A stretch of 64,000 bases of DNA from Mycobacterium lepromatosis (GTDB lineage: Bacteria; Actinomycetota; Actinomycetes; Mycobacteriales; Mycobacteriaceae): the NCBI RefSeq assembly GCF_000975265.2, contig NZ_CP083405.1, positions 1,736,001-1,800,000 on the forward strand, written 5' to 3'. The notes under the pieces were generated by a model. The model saw only the letters and a list, made by a program, of their open reading frames with translations. It was not told the DNA's origin and did no database searches. The first letter of the stretch is position 1, and each line of letters starts with the position of its first letter. Of the stretch, positions 34,541 to 45,029 are shown in pieces. Both the position numbers and the translations under genes were made by a program.

Positions 34541-34900
34541 GCCCGTTGAAGACAAGGTTGAGCAATTTACCGAGGAGAAAGAGTTGACTATCGGTGCCGA
34601 ATCCGACACCGAAGATCGGGAACACCGGTTCGACGCGGAGGCGGTTAGGGAATTGGTTGAGGAGACCATGGTCGTCGTCACTGACGCCGAGTCAGAAATA
34701 ATGGTACCGGTCGATGTCGAGCCAGAAGAATAAGAATCCGTAGTTGAGCAGGGCGGGGACCTCTGGCGAGCGATTGTGGGGCAACGTGGCAGCGCTGGAC
34801 TGTCCGGCTGAGGAACCGGCTGCTGCGTCGGTCCGGTCGTTGCCGAACGCACGTTGCGGTGGTTGGGTTTGTAGCCCGGTGGATCTGGCATGCTGAAAAT

Positions 34901-35290
34901 GTGATTGATCAGTTGTGGTCTGATCCGGCAAGCTCTGGATCGCCACCGCCAGGTTATTCATCTGGGTATTTGCCGTCGTATCCGCAATACCCGGAGTCTG
35001 GGAGCTACCTTGATCCGGCCGCACTCTGGGGTCGGTATCCGGTCACCGGGCAGCTATTTTCCGACAAATCGAAGACTGTCGCGGGTCTGGTCTCGCTGCT
35101 TGACTTAATCGGCATCTTGGCCATCGGGAGCATCTACCTTGGCTACATCGGGCTGGGTATTGTGCAGGTGCTGTTAGACATCTTCACGTTCGGCCTTGGT
35201 GCGGTCATCTGGGGTATTGTCGACGCGCTGTTGATATTGACCTACAAAGTAAGGGACCTGTCGGATCGCCTGTTGCGCTATGGAACCTAA
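34901..35290 (+). CDS. TM2-domain membrane protein (Rv1615 ortholog)
   Basis: About 129 residues from GTG 34901. A Pro/Tyr/Ser-rich N-terminus (PPPGYSSGYLPSYPQYPE) is followed by a TM2 domain: two helices (GLVSLLDLIGILAIGSIYLG and a second, YIGLGIVQVLLD to GIVDALLILTY) joined by a short turn. The frame is open upstream to 34859. Function unknown. The stop overlaps the next gene by about 11 bases. Confidence 0.7.
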   Translation: MIDQLWSDPASSGSPPPGYSSGYLPSYPQYPESGSYLDPAALWGRYPVTGQLFSDKSKTVAGLVSLLDLIGILAIGSIYLGYIGLGIVQVLLDIFTFGLGAVIWGIVDALLILTYKVRDLSDRLLRYGT

Positions 35291-35720
35291 CCAGGTCTTG
35301 CGAGCTGTACAGCAGCGTCGTCAGCAGGACCCCAATCGTCGTCTTTACGGTGTGGCCGGTTCGGGGATGCTATTGGCCGGCGCATTCGGCTATGTCGGGT
35401 TCTTCGACCCGCACAACGCGGATTTGGTTTATCCGCTGTGTCCGTTTAGGCTGCTCACGGGCTGGAACTGCCCGCTTTGTGGTGGCCTTAGGTTGATGCA
35501 TGACCTATTGCACGGCGATCTGGCGGCCAGCGTCAACGACAATGTTTTTCTGTTGGTCGGAATCCCAGTCTTGGTTGGCTGGGTTGTGCCGCGTCGCTGC
35601 TTTGGCCAGTCAGTACTGCCGACAGCCGCGTTGCTGACGGTCATGGTCGCGTCGATCGTGTGGACGGTGCTGCGCAACGTGCCTGGGTTCCCGTTGGTTC
35701 CGACTGTTTACAGCGGGTAA
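35280..35720 (+). CDS. DUF2752 membrane protein (Rv1616 ortholog)
   Basis: 146 residues. It carries the DUF2752 hallmark CPFRLLTGWNCPLCGGLRLMHDLLHGD, with two CxxC-like cysteine pairs, plus three hydrophobic helices. Role unknown. It overlaps the TM2 gene, a pairing also seen in M. tuberculosis, between lgt and pykA. Intact. Confidence 0.8.
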   Translation: MEPNQVLRAVQQRRQQDPNRRLYGVAGSGMLLAGAFGYVGFFDPHNADLVYPLCPFRLLTGWNCPLCGGLRLMHDLLHGDLAASVNDNVFLLVGIPVLVGWVVPRRCFGQSVLPTAALLTVMVASIVWTVLRNVPGFPLVPTVYSG

Positions 35721-35802
35721 CCGCGCGGCACGCCGGACAAATTAGTCGTCCTTACGTACCTGAAATCCGCACTGGTTATTGGCGAGACTATGCTGGGTCG
35801 CC

Positions 35803-37221
35803 GTGACGAGACGCGGGAAGATCGTCTGTACCCTTGGCCCTGCAACACAATCGGACGAGTTAATCCGGGCGCTGGTCGAAGCCGGAATGGACGTCGCCCG
35901 TATGAACTTCAGTCACGGCGATTACTCCGATCACAAGGCCGTTTACGATCGGGTGCGCGTAGCGTCTGATGCAACCGGACGCGCGGTCGGCGTGCTCGCC
36001 GACCTGCAGGGCCCGAAGATCAGGCTGGGACGCTTTGCCGCGGGGTCCACCTACTGGGCTGACGGTGAAACGGTACGGATCACTGTGGCCGACTGCCATG
36101 GTAGCCACAGCCGGGTATCAACCACCTACAAGAATTTGGCTAGGGATGCGGTGGTCGGTGATCGGGTTCTGGTCGATGACGGCAAGGTCGGACTGGTGGT
36201 CTCGGCCATCGATGGTGACGACGTAGTCTGTACTGTCACTGAAGGCGGCCCGGTTAGCAACAACAAGGGCATGTCGTTGCCCGGGATGCACGTGTCCGCT
36301 CCGGCCTTGTCGGACAAGGACATTGAGGACCTCACGTTCGCACTGAATCTAGGCGCCGACCTGGTTGCGCTTTCGTTCGTGCGCTCGCCGTCTGACGTTG
36401 AGCTCGTCCACAGAGCGATGGATCGCATCGGGCGGCGAGTACCGGTAATCGCCAAGCTGGAGAAGCCGGAAGCCGTCGATAACCTCGAAGCTATCGTGCT
36501 GGCATTCGATGCCATCATGGTGGCCCGCGGCGACCTGGGTGTCGAGCTGCCACTTGAAGAGGTCCCACTGGTGCAGAAGCGGGCAATTCAGATGGCCAGG
36601 GAGAATGCGAAACCCGTCATCGTGGCAACCCAGATGCTCGACTCGATGATCGAGAACTCCCGGCCGACCCGAGCTGAGGCTTCCGACGTCGCTAATGCGG
36701 TGCTCGACGGCGCCGACGCGCTCATGTTGTCCGAGGAAACGTCGGTGGGGAAATACCCGTTGGCGGCTGTGAAGACGATGTCGCGCATTGTGTGCGCGGT
36801 TGAGGAGAATTCCACGGCCGCGCCGCCGTTGACGCACGTACCTCGTACGAAGCGGGGGGTAATCTCGTACGCTGCTCGCGACATCGGTGAAAGACTTGAC
36901 GCTAAGGCCTTGGTCGCGTTCACTCAATCCGGTGACACGGTGCGACGACTGGCGCGTCTACATACCCCGCTGCCGCTGCTTGCCTTCACCGCGTGGCCAG
37001 AGGTGCGCAGCCAACTCGCTATGACTTGGGGCACCGAGACATTTCTTGTACCAAAGATGCTGTCCACTGACGGCATGATCCGACAGGTGGACAGGTCACT
37101 GCTCGAACTTGGTCGTTACAAGCGTGGTGATTTGGTGGTGATCGTCGCTGGCACGCCACCTGGCACAGTAGGCTCGACCAACCTGATCCATGTACACCGG
37201 ATCGGAGAGGACGACGTATAG
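35803..37221 (+). CDS. pykA: Pyruvate kinase
   Basis: Glycolytic enzyme making ATP and pyruvate from PEP. From GTG 35803 it has 472 residues, identical in length to M. tuberculosis. Motifs: KIVCTLGPAT at the start, NFSHG, catalytic MVARGDLGVELP, and IVATQMLDSMIENSRPTRAEASDVANAVLDG region. VIAKLEKPEA supplies the catalytic Lys and metal Glu. The position usually SGET reads SEETSVGKYP. Intact; apparently the only one in view. Confidence 0.95.
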   Translation: MTRRGKIVCTLGPATQSDELIRALVEAGMDVARMNFSHGDYSDHKAVYDRVRVASDATGRAVGVLADLQGPKIRLGRFAAGSTYWADGETVRITVADCHGSHSRVSTTYKNLARDAVVGDRVLVDDGKVGLVVSAIDGDDVVCTVTEGGPVSNNKGMSLPGMHVSAPALSDKDIEDLTFALNLGADLVALSFVRSPSDVELVHRAMDRIGRRVPVIAKLEKPEAVDNLEAIVLAFDAIMVARGDLGVELPLEEVPLVQKRAIQMARENAKPVIVATQMLDSMIENSRPTRAEASDVANAVLDGADALMLSEETSVGKYPLAAVKTMSRIVCAVEENSTAAPPLTHVPRTKRGVISYAARDIGERLDAKALVAFTQSGDTVRRLARLHTPLPLLAFTAWPEVRSQLAMTWGTETFLVPKMLSTDGMIRQVDRSLLELGRYKRGDLVVIVAGTPPGTVGSTNLIHVHRIGEDDV

Positions 37222-37348
37222 TCCGCCCCGCCCGACGGCGATGCGGGCCAAGTAGCGGTTCGACGAGGAGCTAGGCAATCAGTCTGAGGAGAGCCTGTGT
37301 CGGCCTGGCGATGAGCCGAATGCGCGAGAAGACCCTGGGAAAAAGGCC

Positions 37349-38215
37349 ATGTCTGACTTCGAGGAACTGCTTGCGGTATTGAATCTCAACCGCGTCGCCG
37401 ACGATCTATTCATCGGATACCATCCCAGCAAGAACCCGCTGCGGACATTCGGCGGGCAGCTCGTGGCGCAGTCCTTTGTGGCTAGTAGCCGCACACTGAC
37501 CCGAGACGACCTGCCGCCCAGCGCATTTTCAGTGCACTTCATCAATGGTGGTGATACAACTAAGGAAATCGAGTTTCACGTTGTAAGGCTGCGTGACGAG
37601 CGGCGTTTCGCCAATCGTCGTGTCGACGCGGTGCAGGACGGCATGTTGTTGTCCTCAGCGATGGTTTCGTACATGTCTGGCGGGCGTGGGCTCGAGCATG
37701 CTGTCGAGCCGCCGGAGGCGGCCGAACCTCATACCCGACCGCCGATAGGCGAGTTGTTACGCGGCTACGAGCAGACTGTGCAGCACTTCGTCAATGCGTT
37801 GCAACCGATCGAATGGCGCTATATCAATGACCCGTCTTGGGTTATGCGTGACAAAGGCCAACGGCTTGCCTACAATCGGGTCTGGGTTAAGGCGTTGGGA
37901 GTATTGCCCAATGATCCTGTGATACATACCGCGGCAATGTTGTATTCCACCGACACCACCGTGTTGGATTCGGTCATCACTACCCATGGGCTGTCGTGGG
38001 GTTTCGACCGTATTTTCGCTGTTTCCGCTAACCATTCGGTGTGGTTTCACCGACAGGTGAACTTCGATGACTGGGTATTGTATTCGACTTCGTCGCCGGT
38101 AGCTGCAGATTCGCGCGGGCTGGGCACTGGGCATTTGTTTGATCGCTCGGGGCAACTAATTGCCACGGTGGTCCAAGAAGGGGTACTGAAATACTTTCCT
38201 GCCTCCCGTCGATAG
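37349..38215 (+). CDS. tesB: Acyl-CoA thioesterase II (TesB-type)
   Basis: Hydrolyses acyl-CoA to free acid and CoA. 288 residues with two hot-dog domains: FGGQLVAQSFVASSRT near residue 31, SAFSVHFINGGDTTKEIEF near 58, and the second domain with LDSVITTHGLSWGFDR and SVWFHRQVNFDDWVLYST near the end. The mycobacterial usual length is about 300. Ortholog of Rv1618. Intact. Confidence 0.9.
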   Translation: MSDFEELLAVLNLNRVADDLFIGYHPSKNPLRTFGGQLVAQSFVASSRTLTRDDLPPSAFSVHFINGGDTTKEIEFHVVRLRDERRFANRRVDAVQDGMLLSSAMVSYMSGGRGLEHAVEPPEAAEPHTRPPIGELLRGYEQTVQHFVNALQPIEWRYINDPSWVMRDKGQRLAYNRVWVKALGVLPNDPVIHTAAMLYSTDTTVLDSVITTHGLSWGFDRIFAVSANHSVWFHRQVNFDDWVLYSTSSPVAADSRGLGTGHLFDRSGQLIATVVQEGVLKYFPASRR

Positions 38216-38403
38216 ACCATAGCTCGATGCGCAAAAAGACTGTCCTATTTAGGCTCAGCACCGTCCTGGTTAAACGTACCGTTTCGGTAGGTGGTACTTG
38301 CGCGGTGGGAAGCGATGGGTGAGTTGCTTAGCTAAAAAGTAGCGACATCGGGAGGTGATTGTGAACGAACCGCCGATCGATGGTCGGACCGAGGTTCCAC
38401 GTG

Positions 38404-39240
38404 CGTGAACGCGTCGTGGTTTACGTCGATTCGCTCGCTGCTCGCTGGATCGGTGCTATGGTTCTGTTTTGCGCCGTACTCTGGCTGATCGTGCTGATCG
38501 CTCGCTGTCACCATCACCCGGGGTAAAGTTTACCGCCGCCGGCTGGTAACTGACGGTCCTGGCTGCGATGGCATTAATCGCTCGTGGCATCATACTGGAG
38601 TCTCGAGTGACGACCATGCACGCGACAGCTGCGCCTCTGATGGTATTGGCGGGTATGGGCCGGGGGTGCAAGTGGCTGCCCTTCGATTTGCTCAGTGACG
38701 TGCTGGTAGCCAGTTCGGGGATGGTGCTTGATGTAGCCGATATCGTCAGGTCTACAGTCCGTGGATCTGCCACGTAACTGGAAATTGAGCAATGCCACCA
38801 CCAGGGACCCTCTTGACGCCGAGGAGCAATTCTCCGAGTTAGTCACTGACTTCGCCGCCTTGCGCCATACCTATGTCTGGCAGATCGCGGTGGTGGATTG
38901 CAGCGAGTGGCGGCTCAAGCTATGGAGTGATCTTGTCGCGCTCGGGCAATCGCTGCGGGCAATACCTATCGCCGCGATATTGTCATCGATGTGTCTAGCT
39001 TCGACACGGTGGGACGGAAGTTCCGGCAACCTGTGTCAGGCAAGTGCAGCGCACCCACAATTGCGGCATCACGACTGAGATTATGGCAGAACAGGAACTT
39101 GACGATAGGCGGTTGACTGAATTTACCGAAGTAACGTGGGCATCGCACATCAGGGCGCACATGGATAGCCGATTTTACATGAACCTCGATGGAGTGCTGG
39201 AGAGGCAGTTTCCGTAATACAGCTAGATTGTCGCCAGAGC
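38404..39240 (+). pseudogene. Possible Rv1619-type membrane protein remnant
   Basis: Between tesB and the SDR remnant there are plus-strand pieces starting at 38404 (NASWFTSIRSLLAGSVLWF, a membrane-like start). MALIARGIILESR, FDLLSDVLVASSGMVLDVADIV and ATNWKLSNATTRDPLDAEEQF follow in changing frames. Position matches Rv1619 in M. tuberculosis. I do not recall that sequence well enough to be sure; it may include unrelated debris. Confidence 0.35.
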
Positions 39241-39744
39241 TTCCTCAGGCCGTGTGCAGGGCTTTCACTGGTCTGCGATTTCTGCCAGCAGGACGCCGAT
39301 ATCATCCTTGCTTGCGCTTTGGCGTCGTAAACGAAGCCCCGAACGGTATCGATGTACAGTGTAGCATTGACATTATGACAGCCGCTTAAAAGGCTGGGAG
39401 GATTAGTGGCTATCGCTATTGTGTTCGACCATTCCCGACAATCTTCGAATACATGCAATCCGGTCTATTGTAGTGTATTCTCTGCCGGCTTCTTCATGTC
39501 TTAGATCTGTTGATTGCACTTGAGTCACTATGACCATTATTACACGCAAGTTTCACGCGTTGGGCGAGTAATGCTAAGCGCTGATCTCGATAACGCAAAT
39601 CATTCCCTTGATGTTCGTGTTGTTATCGCTGGAGTTCATGTCGCATCGCAGGCATCTCTAAAAAGATATTTGCGACCAATCGGCCCGCCCGCTCTGTTGG
39701 TTTTGAAACAGTTTGATCGTACGCCGGGCTGGGTTCTAAATTCG
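39241..39744. other. Unassigned eroded DNA
   Basis: About 500 bases between two remnants. Base composition is lower in GC than the surroundings; short frames on both strands show no motif. No RNA gene or repeat noticed. Confidence 0.3.
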
Positions 39745-40430
39745 CGGGCATGTCATCGGCCCGTATCACCAGCGCTGTTTGCGGAATCGGAGGCTCGATC
39801 GCCATCCACCTGGCGGAGAATGTCTGGGCGATGTTCGCCGGGGTCCGCACCGATGGCGATGCGGCTGCCGATCACGACAGACCATCCGATTACGCTGGTC
39901 ATCCTCGATATCACGGACGCTGATCGTGTTGCTGCACTAGACGGTTTGTTTCTCGACAGCCTGGAGGCCGTCATCATTGCCAGCGGATTGCCTTGAAGCA
40001 CTCCTGCTAGCGGAGCTGCAGCCGCAATTCGAGTTAAACTTCTCGGTCAGGTTGCGGTGACCCAGGCGGTACTACTGCAGTTATGGTTTGCACAAGGCCG
40101 GATCGTTCTCGTTTCGAGTCTCGTTGGCAAAGTAGCGTTTCTGCTGATCTATGCATACTCCGCCTCGAAATTTGCACTTCAGGCCGTGGGCGACGTGCTG
40201 CGTATAGAGTTGAAGCGGTGGAACAGCGCTGTTGTGCTTATCGAGGTAGGAGCGACGGACACTGACATGTATTGGGATGGATACGTACGACATGTTGGAT
40301 GGCGCGGCGGCGGAGCGCCGCGGACTGTACGAAGGCCATTTTACGGGCTTGGATACCTCGATCATGTCGTTGCGGGCAGTGGCGTCGATGTCCGCCGGAT
40401 AAGGTTGTTGCCGAAACGCTGATGGCGTGG
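39745..40430 (+). pseudogene. Short-chain dehydrogenase/reductase, decayed
   Basis: SDR remnant. The cofactor-binding TGxxxGIG region reads ITSAVCGIGGSIAIHLAENVW. LVILDITDADRVAAL and VKLLGQVAVTQAVL follow. The catalytic stretch RIVLVSSLVGKVAF then IYAYSASKFALQAVGDVLR keeps Ser, Tyr and Lys. The tail is VVLIEVGATDTDMYWDG. Stops and frameshifts lie between the first two and the last pieces. The 3' half (40057-40422) is one open frame, but the cofactor site is elsewhere. Confidence 0.65.
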
Positions 40431-40519
40431 CTTCCTACGACGACGTGCGATTAGGTTCTTCGATGGATGAAGAGTCAACTTGAATATTCCCCCTACTTAG
40501 CTGTCGTTGGTTGCGCCGG

Positions 40520-42190
40520 TTGGCGGAGGGATGTGAAGTTACGACCTCGCTGCTTCGATGCATAGTTCTTCGCAGCGAGGGTCTTTGGGAAGGTGGTGAA
40601 TGGCTATCACGACGGTTCTATCGTTGGACATCAGAGCGAAGTTGGGCGCCAACAGATCACCTAGCGCACCGTTCGGTGTCGATCGCATCGAGGTGTTCGT
40701 TAGGTTCGTCGAGCAGCACGATTCGGGCAGGTTAGAGTACAGCACGAACTAGCGGCAACTTCTTGCGCTGGTCCGCCGAGACTGACTGTGCGCCAAAGAT
40801 CAACACGGTCGATAGACTCTCTGGCAAACTGGTGATCCAGCTGTTGAGGCCGACTGCCGCTAATACCGTTGCCAGTTCTTCGTCTCGGTAATCACTGCAC
40901 GCGACCAGAAGGTTGTTTCAAATCGTGGTGGCGAAAATGTGCGTTTCCTTGGCGAAAAATATTTCAGTGCTGAGAAATTGAGTTTCATTGAATTGTCTGA
41001 TGTCGACTCCGTTCAGCAGGACCTGTCCACACAGCGGAGGTAGCAGGTCCGCGACTGTCATCAGTAGTATCGTTTTTACCAGCGCCACTAGCTCTGGTGA
41101 CGGTCAGTTGGACGCCGGGTGGTAGGTCGAGGGTTATCCGGAATGGCCGCATTGCTTCGGCATGTCCCAAACTGATTTCGTCGAATAACCTTCTAGTTCA
41201 GGTAGTTAGCAGTGTCGTTGTCGTAGATTACGCACGCCAAAGGCAGCTTGACGGAGCTAGGTCGAGGAGGCGATACGCCGCTGTTCGCGACCGTATCAAC
41301 TGGACGGCGGCAGCAGGTAATGGAGTCATCGATTAAAATGCCTAAAGCGGCAACAACATCAGAACGGCCAGTGTGGTTTGGCAAGAAGTTTGGGGTTATT
41401 GCGATCCCGGCCACCACAGCGATGAGCAAACTGGTCCCGATCGCCGCGGTTGGCACTGCCTCAGCGACTGTTTCTGGCCTGGTCTCGCCCTCGAGGAGGT
41501 TACCCCAAGCATATTGCTGGCGTTGTGATTCAGCGATGACAATTGGCAGTGTACCTGTGAAGCGCAGTTCTGGCGCATGTTCAAGCGCAATCATGGCAGA
41601 CGTATCGCGTTCGGAATGATGTTCCCGGGAAATATTTCCTGCGCCGCAGTGGCACTGTCAGCACACTAAGGCGCCACAACACCTGTGATTAGTAGGCAGA
41701 TCTCCAGTACCGCAGCGGCCGGCCGAGAAATAGCTGAGAAAACAGCAGTTGCCGCCAGTGACAAGACCATTAAGACGTCCATGATAACTACCTCTCGAAC
41801 CAGCGCGGTGGCCAATTTCGTCTACGTAGGCACCGACTCGTGCCACTAGTCCACCACTCGGTAGTCGGATAGAGGCTGCCACCGGTCCGTTGGTTAGCCT
41901 ATGATAGATCTGCACGCGAAGCGGTGTTGGTCGCGCGTAGCACGGTGTCGTGTGTGGCCAGTCGCTCGCAGTAGTGTAGTAAGCCCCGAGAAATCGCGAA
42001 AGTTCTTATCGTGACCACCGCAACGGATAGATCCAACACGGTAGGTATTTGCCAGGCCCGGGTGATCAACCATGCTGAAACCCCGGCTAGCATCAGGATC
42101 AACGCGTCTAGCAAAGTCTTCTGCAGACTGACCCGTTGCACCCGTTTCTCTATACTTGTGATCTTTGCGGGATCAAATTGGCACACAATG
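40520..42190 (-). pseudogene. cydC: CydC, ABC transporter subunit for cytochrome bd assembly, decayed
   Basis: Remnant of one half of the CydDC transporter that exports cysteine/glutathione and is needed to mature cytochrome bd. From the high end: KTLLDALILMLAGVSAWLITRAW (first helices), GGLVARVGAYVDE region, LDLPPGVQLTVTRASGAGK near 41100 (a damaged Walker A), LLAPNFALMSNDRTVVIAIHHLPKD at the end. Numerous frameshifts and stops. Gene order cydA-B-D-C on the minus strand is preserved. Confidence 0.8.
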
Positions 42191-42221
42191 TACCTCGCTA
42201 TCTTATAGATTCGCGGTTACA

Positions 42222-43860
42222 TCAGTAAACCCAGTCACCAATGGCGACAACGTGCTTGCGGTTGCCGACGATTACCATGGTCGCACCAGCTTGTGCACGT
42301 TGTACGATGGCGTGTACCATCTTGTTTTCGGTGTGGGTATCCAGGTGTGCGGTTGGCTCGTCGAGCAGCGGCACGGATGCGTCTGATCCGAAGGCTCGGG
42401 CCAAGCCCAGCCGCTGCTGTCCCAATGACAGTCTGACTCCTCTACTATCTACAATGGTTTCTTTCCCGTACAGCAGATTGTCCAGAATGGTGTCGAATCT
42501 AGGTGTAACGAAGGAAGTTTCAAGTTTTCAGAGTTGTTCAGACCACCCAGAAGAAGCAGGTTGTCACCGACGGTTCCCGGTATTAGTATCGGTCGCTGCG
42601 GCAGCCAGGATAATTGCCGCCACCAAGAGGCGGGGCTCAGGTCGGTGACGTCGACGACAGCAACGGCGACGCGGCCTGACGATGGCGTGGTTATTCTGGA
42701 GATTGCTTGCAGTGTAGTGCTTGGCCTGCACCTTTTCGCCCGGTCAACACAGTTAATTGACTCGGTTCGATCACTGCGGTGAAATCATTAGGGGCGCGGT
42801 CTTCGCGGCTGGTCACGCTGAGCTTTTCGAGGCTGATCTCGCGGTGCCACGCGCGGTGACTGTTTGTTGCGAAGGTGGGCCAGCCGGTGCGGCCGTTTCG
42901 ATGCGCGAGAGTGCCTTGTCGGAAACAGCCCTGCAGTTCTGTGCCGCATGGAATTCCACGCTGACGCGCAGCAGCGGTCAGTACACGTCCGGCACCAGCA
43001 ACAGGACGGTTAAGCCGAAGCTCAGACCGATCTCGCCGAACACCAGGTTAAGGCCGATACCGACAGCGATCAATGCTGCACCCAGCGTGGCCAGCAATTC
43101 ATACACCAATGCCGATAAGAACGCAATCCTTAGTGTTGCCATCGTCGAGTATCGTTGGTCAGCAACGAGTTCGGCTATTCGATGTTTTGGAAACTGGTCA
43201 CGGACCAGTGCCCGCATTGTGCGCGGATACCAGAGATCAGATCCAACAGTCGCGCTTGTAGGATTGTTGTAGCGACTAGCGCCTCCGCCGATCGTTCGGT
43301 CGTTGTCAACCCGATCAGCACTATGAAATTTGGTATCAACGGCAGTGTTATCAGTTCTATCGCAGTCGATTTCATGTTGTAGAGCGTGATCACGGTGACC
43401 GCCCCGGGGGGGGAGGATTGTGGCCAGCAGCAAACTCGGGAGGGGGTACTCGGTGAAGTAGGGGAGCAAGCCGTTGAGGCCACGACTGACCACTACCGCG
43501 GTGGCATCGAGCTGTGCTACTAGCCCACCGGGTTGCTGGGCTGTCACGGATGCCAGTACCTGACCGTTGAGATCGGCGATAACCGCGCTAGCGCCACGGT
43601 GGCCCAGGTGTGCCTGAAGCCAATGTGTAGTTGTGCGTATGATTGACAGCACAAACAGGATTGACAGTGGACCCAGCCAGTCGTGCAAGTCGCGTGCTGA
43701 GGGATCGGTGATTACCCGCGCGACGATGCTGGCCAGCAGAATCGCTGAGCTGATCACGCAGCTCGAGATCACCGCGCCGCAATCCACGGTGGTGGCCAGG
43801 AGGCGGCGTAACGCGCTGGATGTCTCCCCACAGTCGCGGATCCAGGGGAGCTCCGCTGGT
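42222..43860 (-). pseudogene. cydD: CydD, ABC transporter subunit for cytochrome bd assembly, decayed
   Basis: Remnant of the second CydDC half. From the high end: ILFVLSIIRTTTHWLQAHLGHRG, QQPGGLVAQLDATAVVVSRGL and LLPYFTEYPLPSLLLATILPP (membrane domain). At the low end, GQQRLGLARAFGSDASVPLLDEPTAHLDTHTE is the ABC signature and Walker B region. The first 270 codons remain mostly open, but a G-run at about 43407-43414 marks a likely slippage site and later parts are broken. Confidence 0.8.
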
Positions 43861-43879
43861 TGAGTTTTTTGCGTTCAGG

Positions 43880-44930
43880 ACGTACGCTTCGTCAGGCCGA
43901 TCGGTGGAGGTTCGAGATTCGTTGTTGGAGAATCAAATATATCCACTCGTGATACACTAGTTTTAGTGGTACAAACATCGCAGTCACTCCCGTCATGATC
44001 TTGAGAGTGTAGAGAGTCGACGAGGTGTTGTAGATGTTCATGCTCCAGTGTGTGTGTGTTCAGCATCGAGGGCACCAAGTTTGGATATAGTATTGCGGAA
44101 CAAAAAGATTACCACGGCTGCCACTACCACGTCGGTGCACGTGAACACCCAGCCTTCGGATGCGTGCCGCTATACCAATCATTACTGTTACCACCTGCGT
44201 GACCACCGCGACAGCTAACACCAGCCAGGTTCAGTTCTTACTATGCGCCAGTTGCATCCGAAGTTCGAAGCCCGCAACCAGTCCTGTCACCAGAAGCGAC
44301 AACCAGGCAGAGAGTCGGTAGGCATCGTCGTGGATCGGACCGGAGATCTTCAATGTGGCAAACACCGCGCTGTAGATCAAAAACAGCCTGACTGTGGCTA
44401 AGCCACCCAACGTGTGTAGCCATTGAGCACTTCAGTGATTGACAGGTTGACGTGAGTATTGGTGTCCACGGGGAGTCCGCGAACCAAAATGGCGAACGTT
44501 ACGCTCCACAATGCCGCAGGCAACTATGATCCGGCAACAATGCCGAAATCGGCCCAGTAGCGCCATGTTGTGCCGTCAATCTTGCCACGCCATTCGATGG
44601 CGACGGCACGCACGATCATGTCGAAAAGGATGGTCAGCAGCGGCAGGTACAATGTGGAGAATACGGTGGCGTACCAACCGGGAAAAGCGGCGAACATCGC
44701 AGCGCCCGCAACGATCAGCCAGATCTCGTTGCTGTCCCATACCGGGGCGATGGTGTTCAGCGCAGCGCGCTGGTGGGCTTCCTGTTCGCACGTGAGCGAA
44801 CGGCTTCATTAACATACTCACGTTGAAGTCGACGCTCTCCAGGATGAACATCCAGGATGAAGAAGCCAAGGAACAGTGCTGTTATAACAGCGAACCACAA
44901 TATCCTGGAGTCCCACTGGTCAACTCCTTT
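43880..44930 (-). pseudogene. cydB: CydB, cytochrome bd oxidase subunit II, decayed
   Basis: Remnant of the second subunit of the quinol oxidase. Near 44920 the N-terminal helix ILWFAVITALFLGFFIL can be read, then VSMLMKPFAHV. Lower down, YRLSAWLSLLVTGLVAGFELRM and WLVLAVAVVTQVVTVMIG-type helices appear in other frames. Many frameshifts; boundaries approximate. Confidence 0.7.
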
Positions 44931-45029
44931 CGGGAGTTCGTAAGCGTTAGTAAGCGAAAGACAACGGGGCTACTTCGTCACTGCCGGGCGCGGTGGTCGC
45001 TGCCGGTTCGGCGTCGTGCTCCTGCGGTC

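Noticed and set aside
36720-36760. Inactivating change in pyruvate kinase (SEET instead of SGET)
   Set aside because: The position varies among active pyruvate kinases and all catalytic motifs are present, so it is not evidence of lost function.
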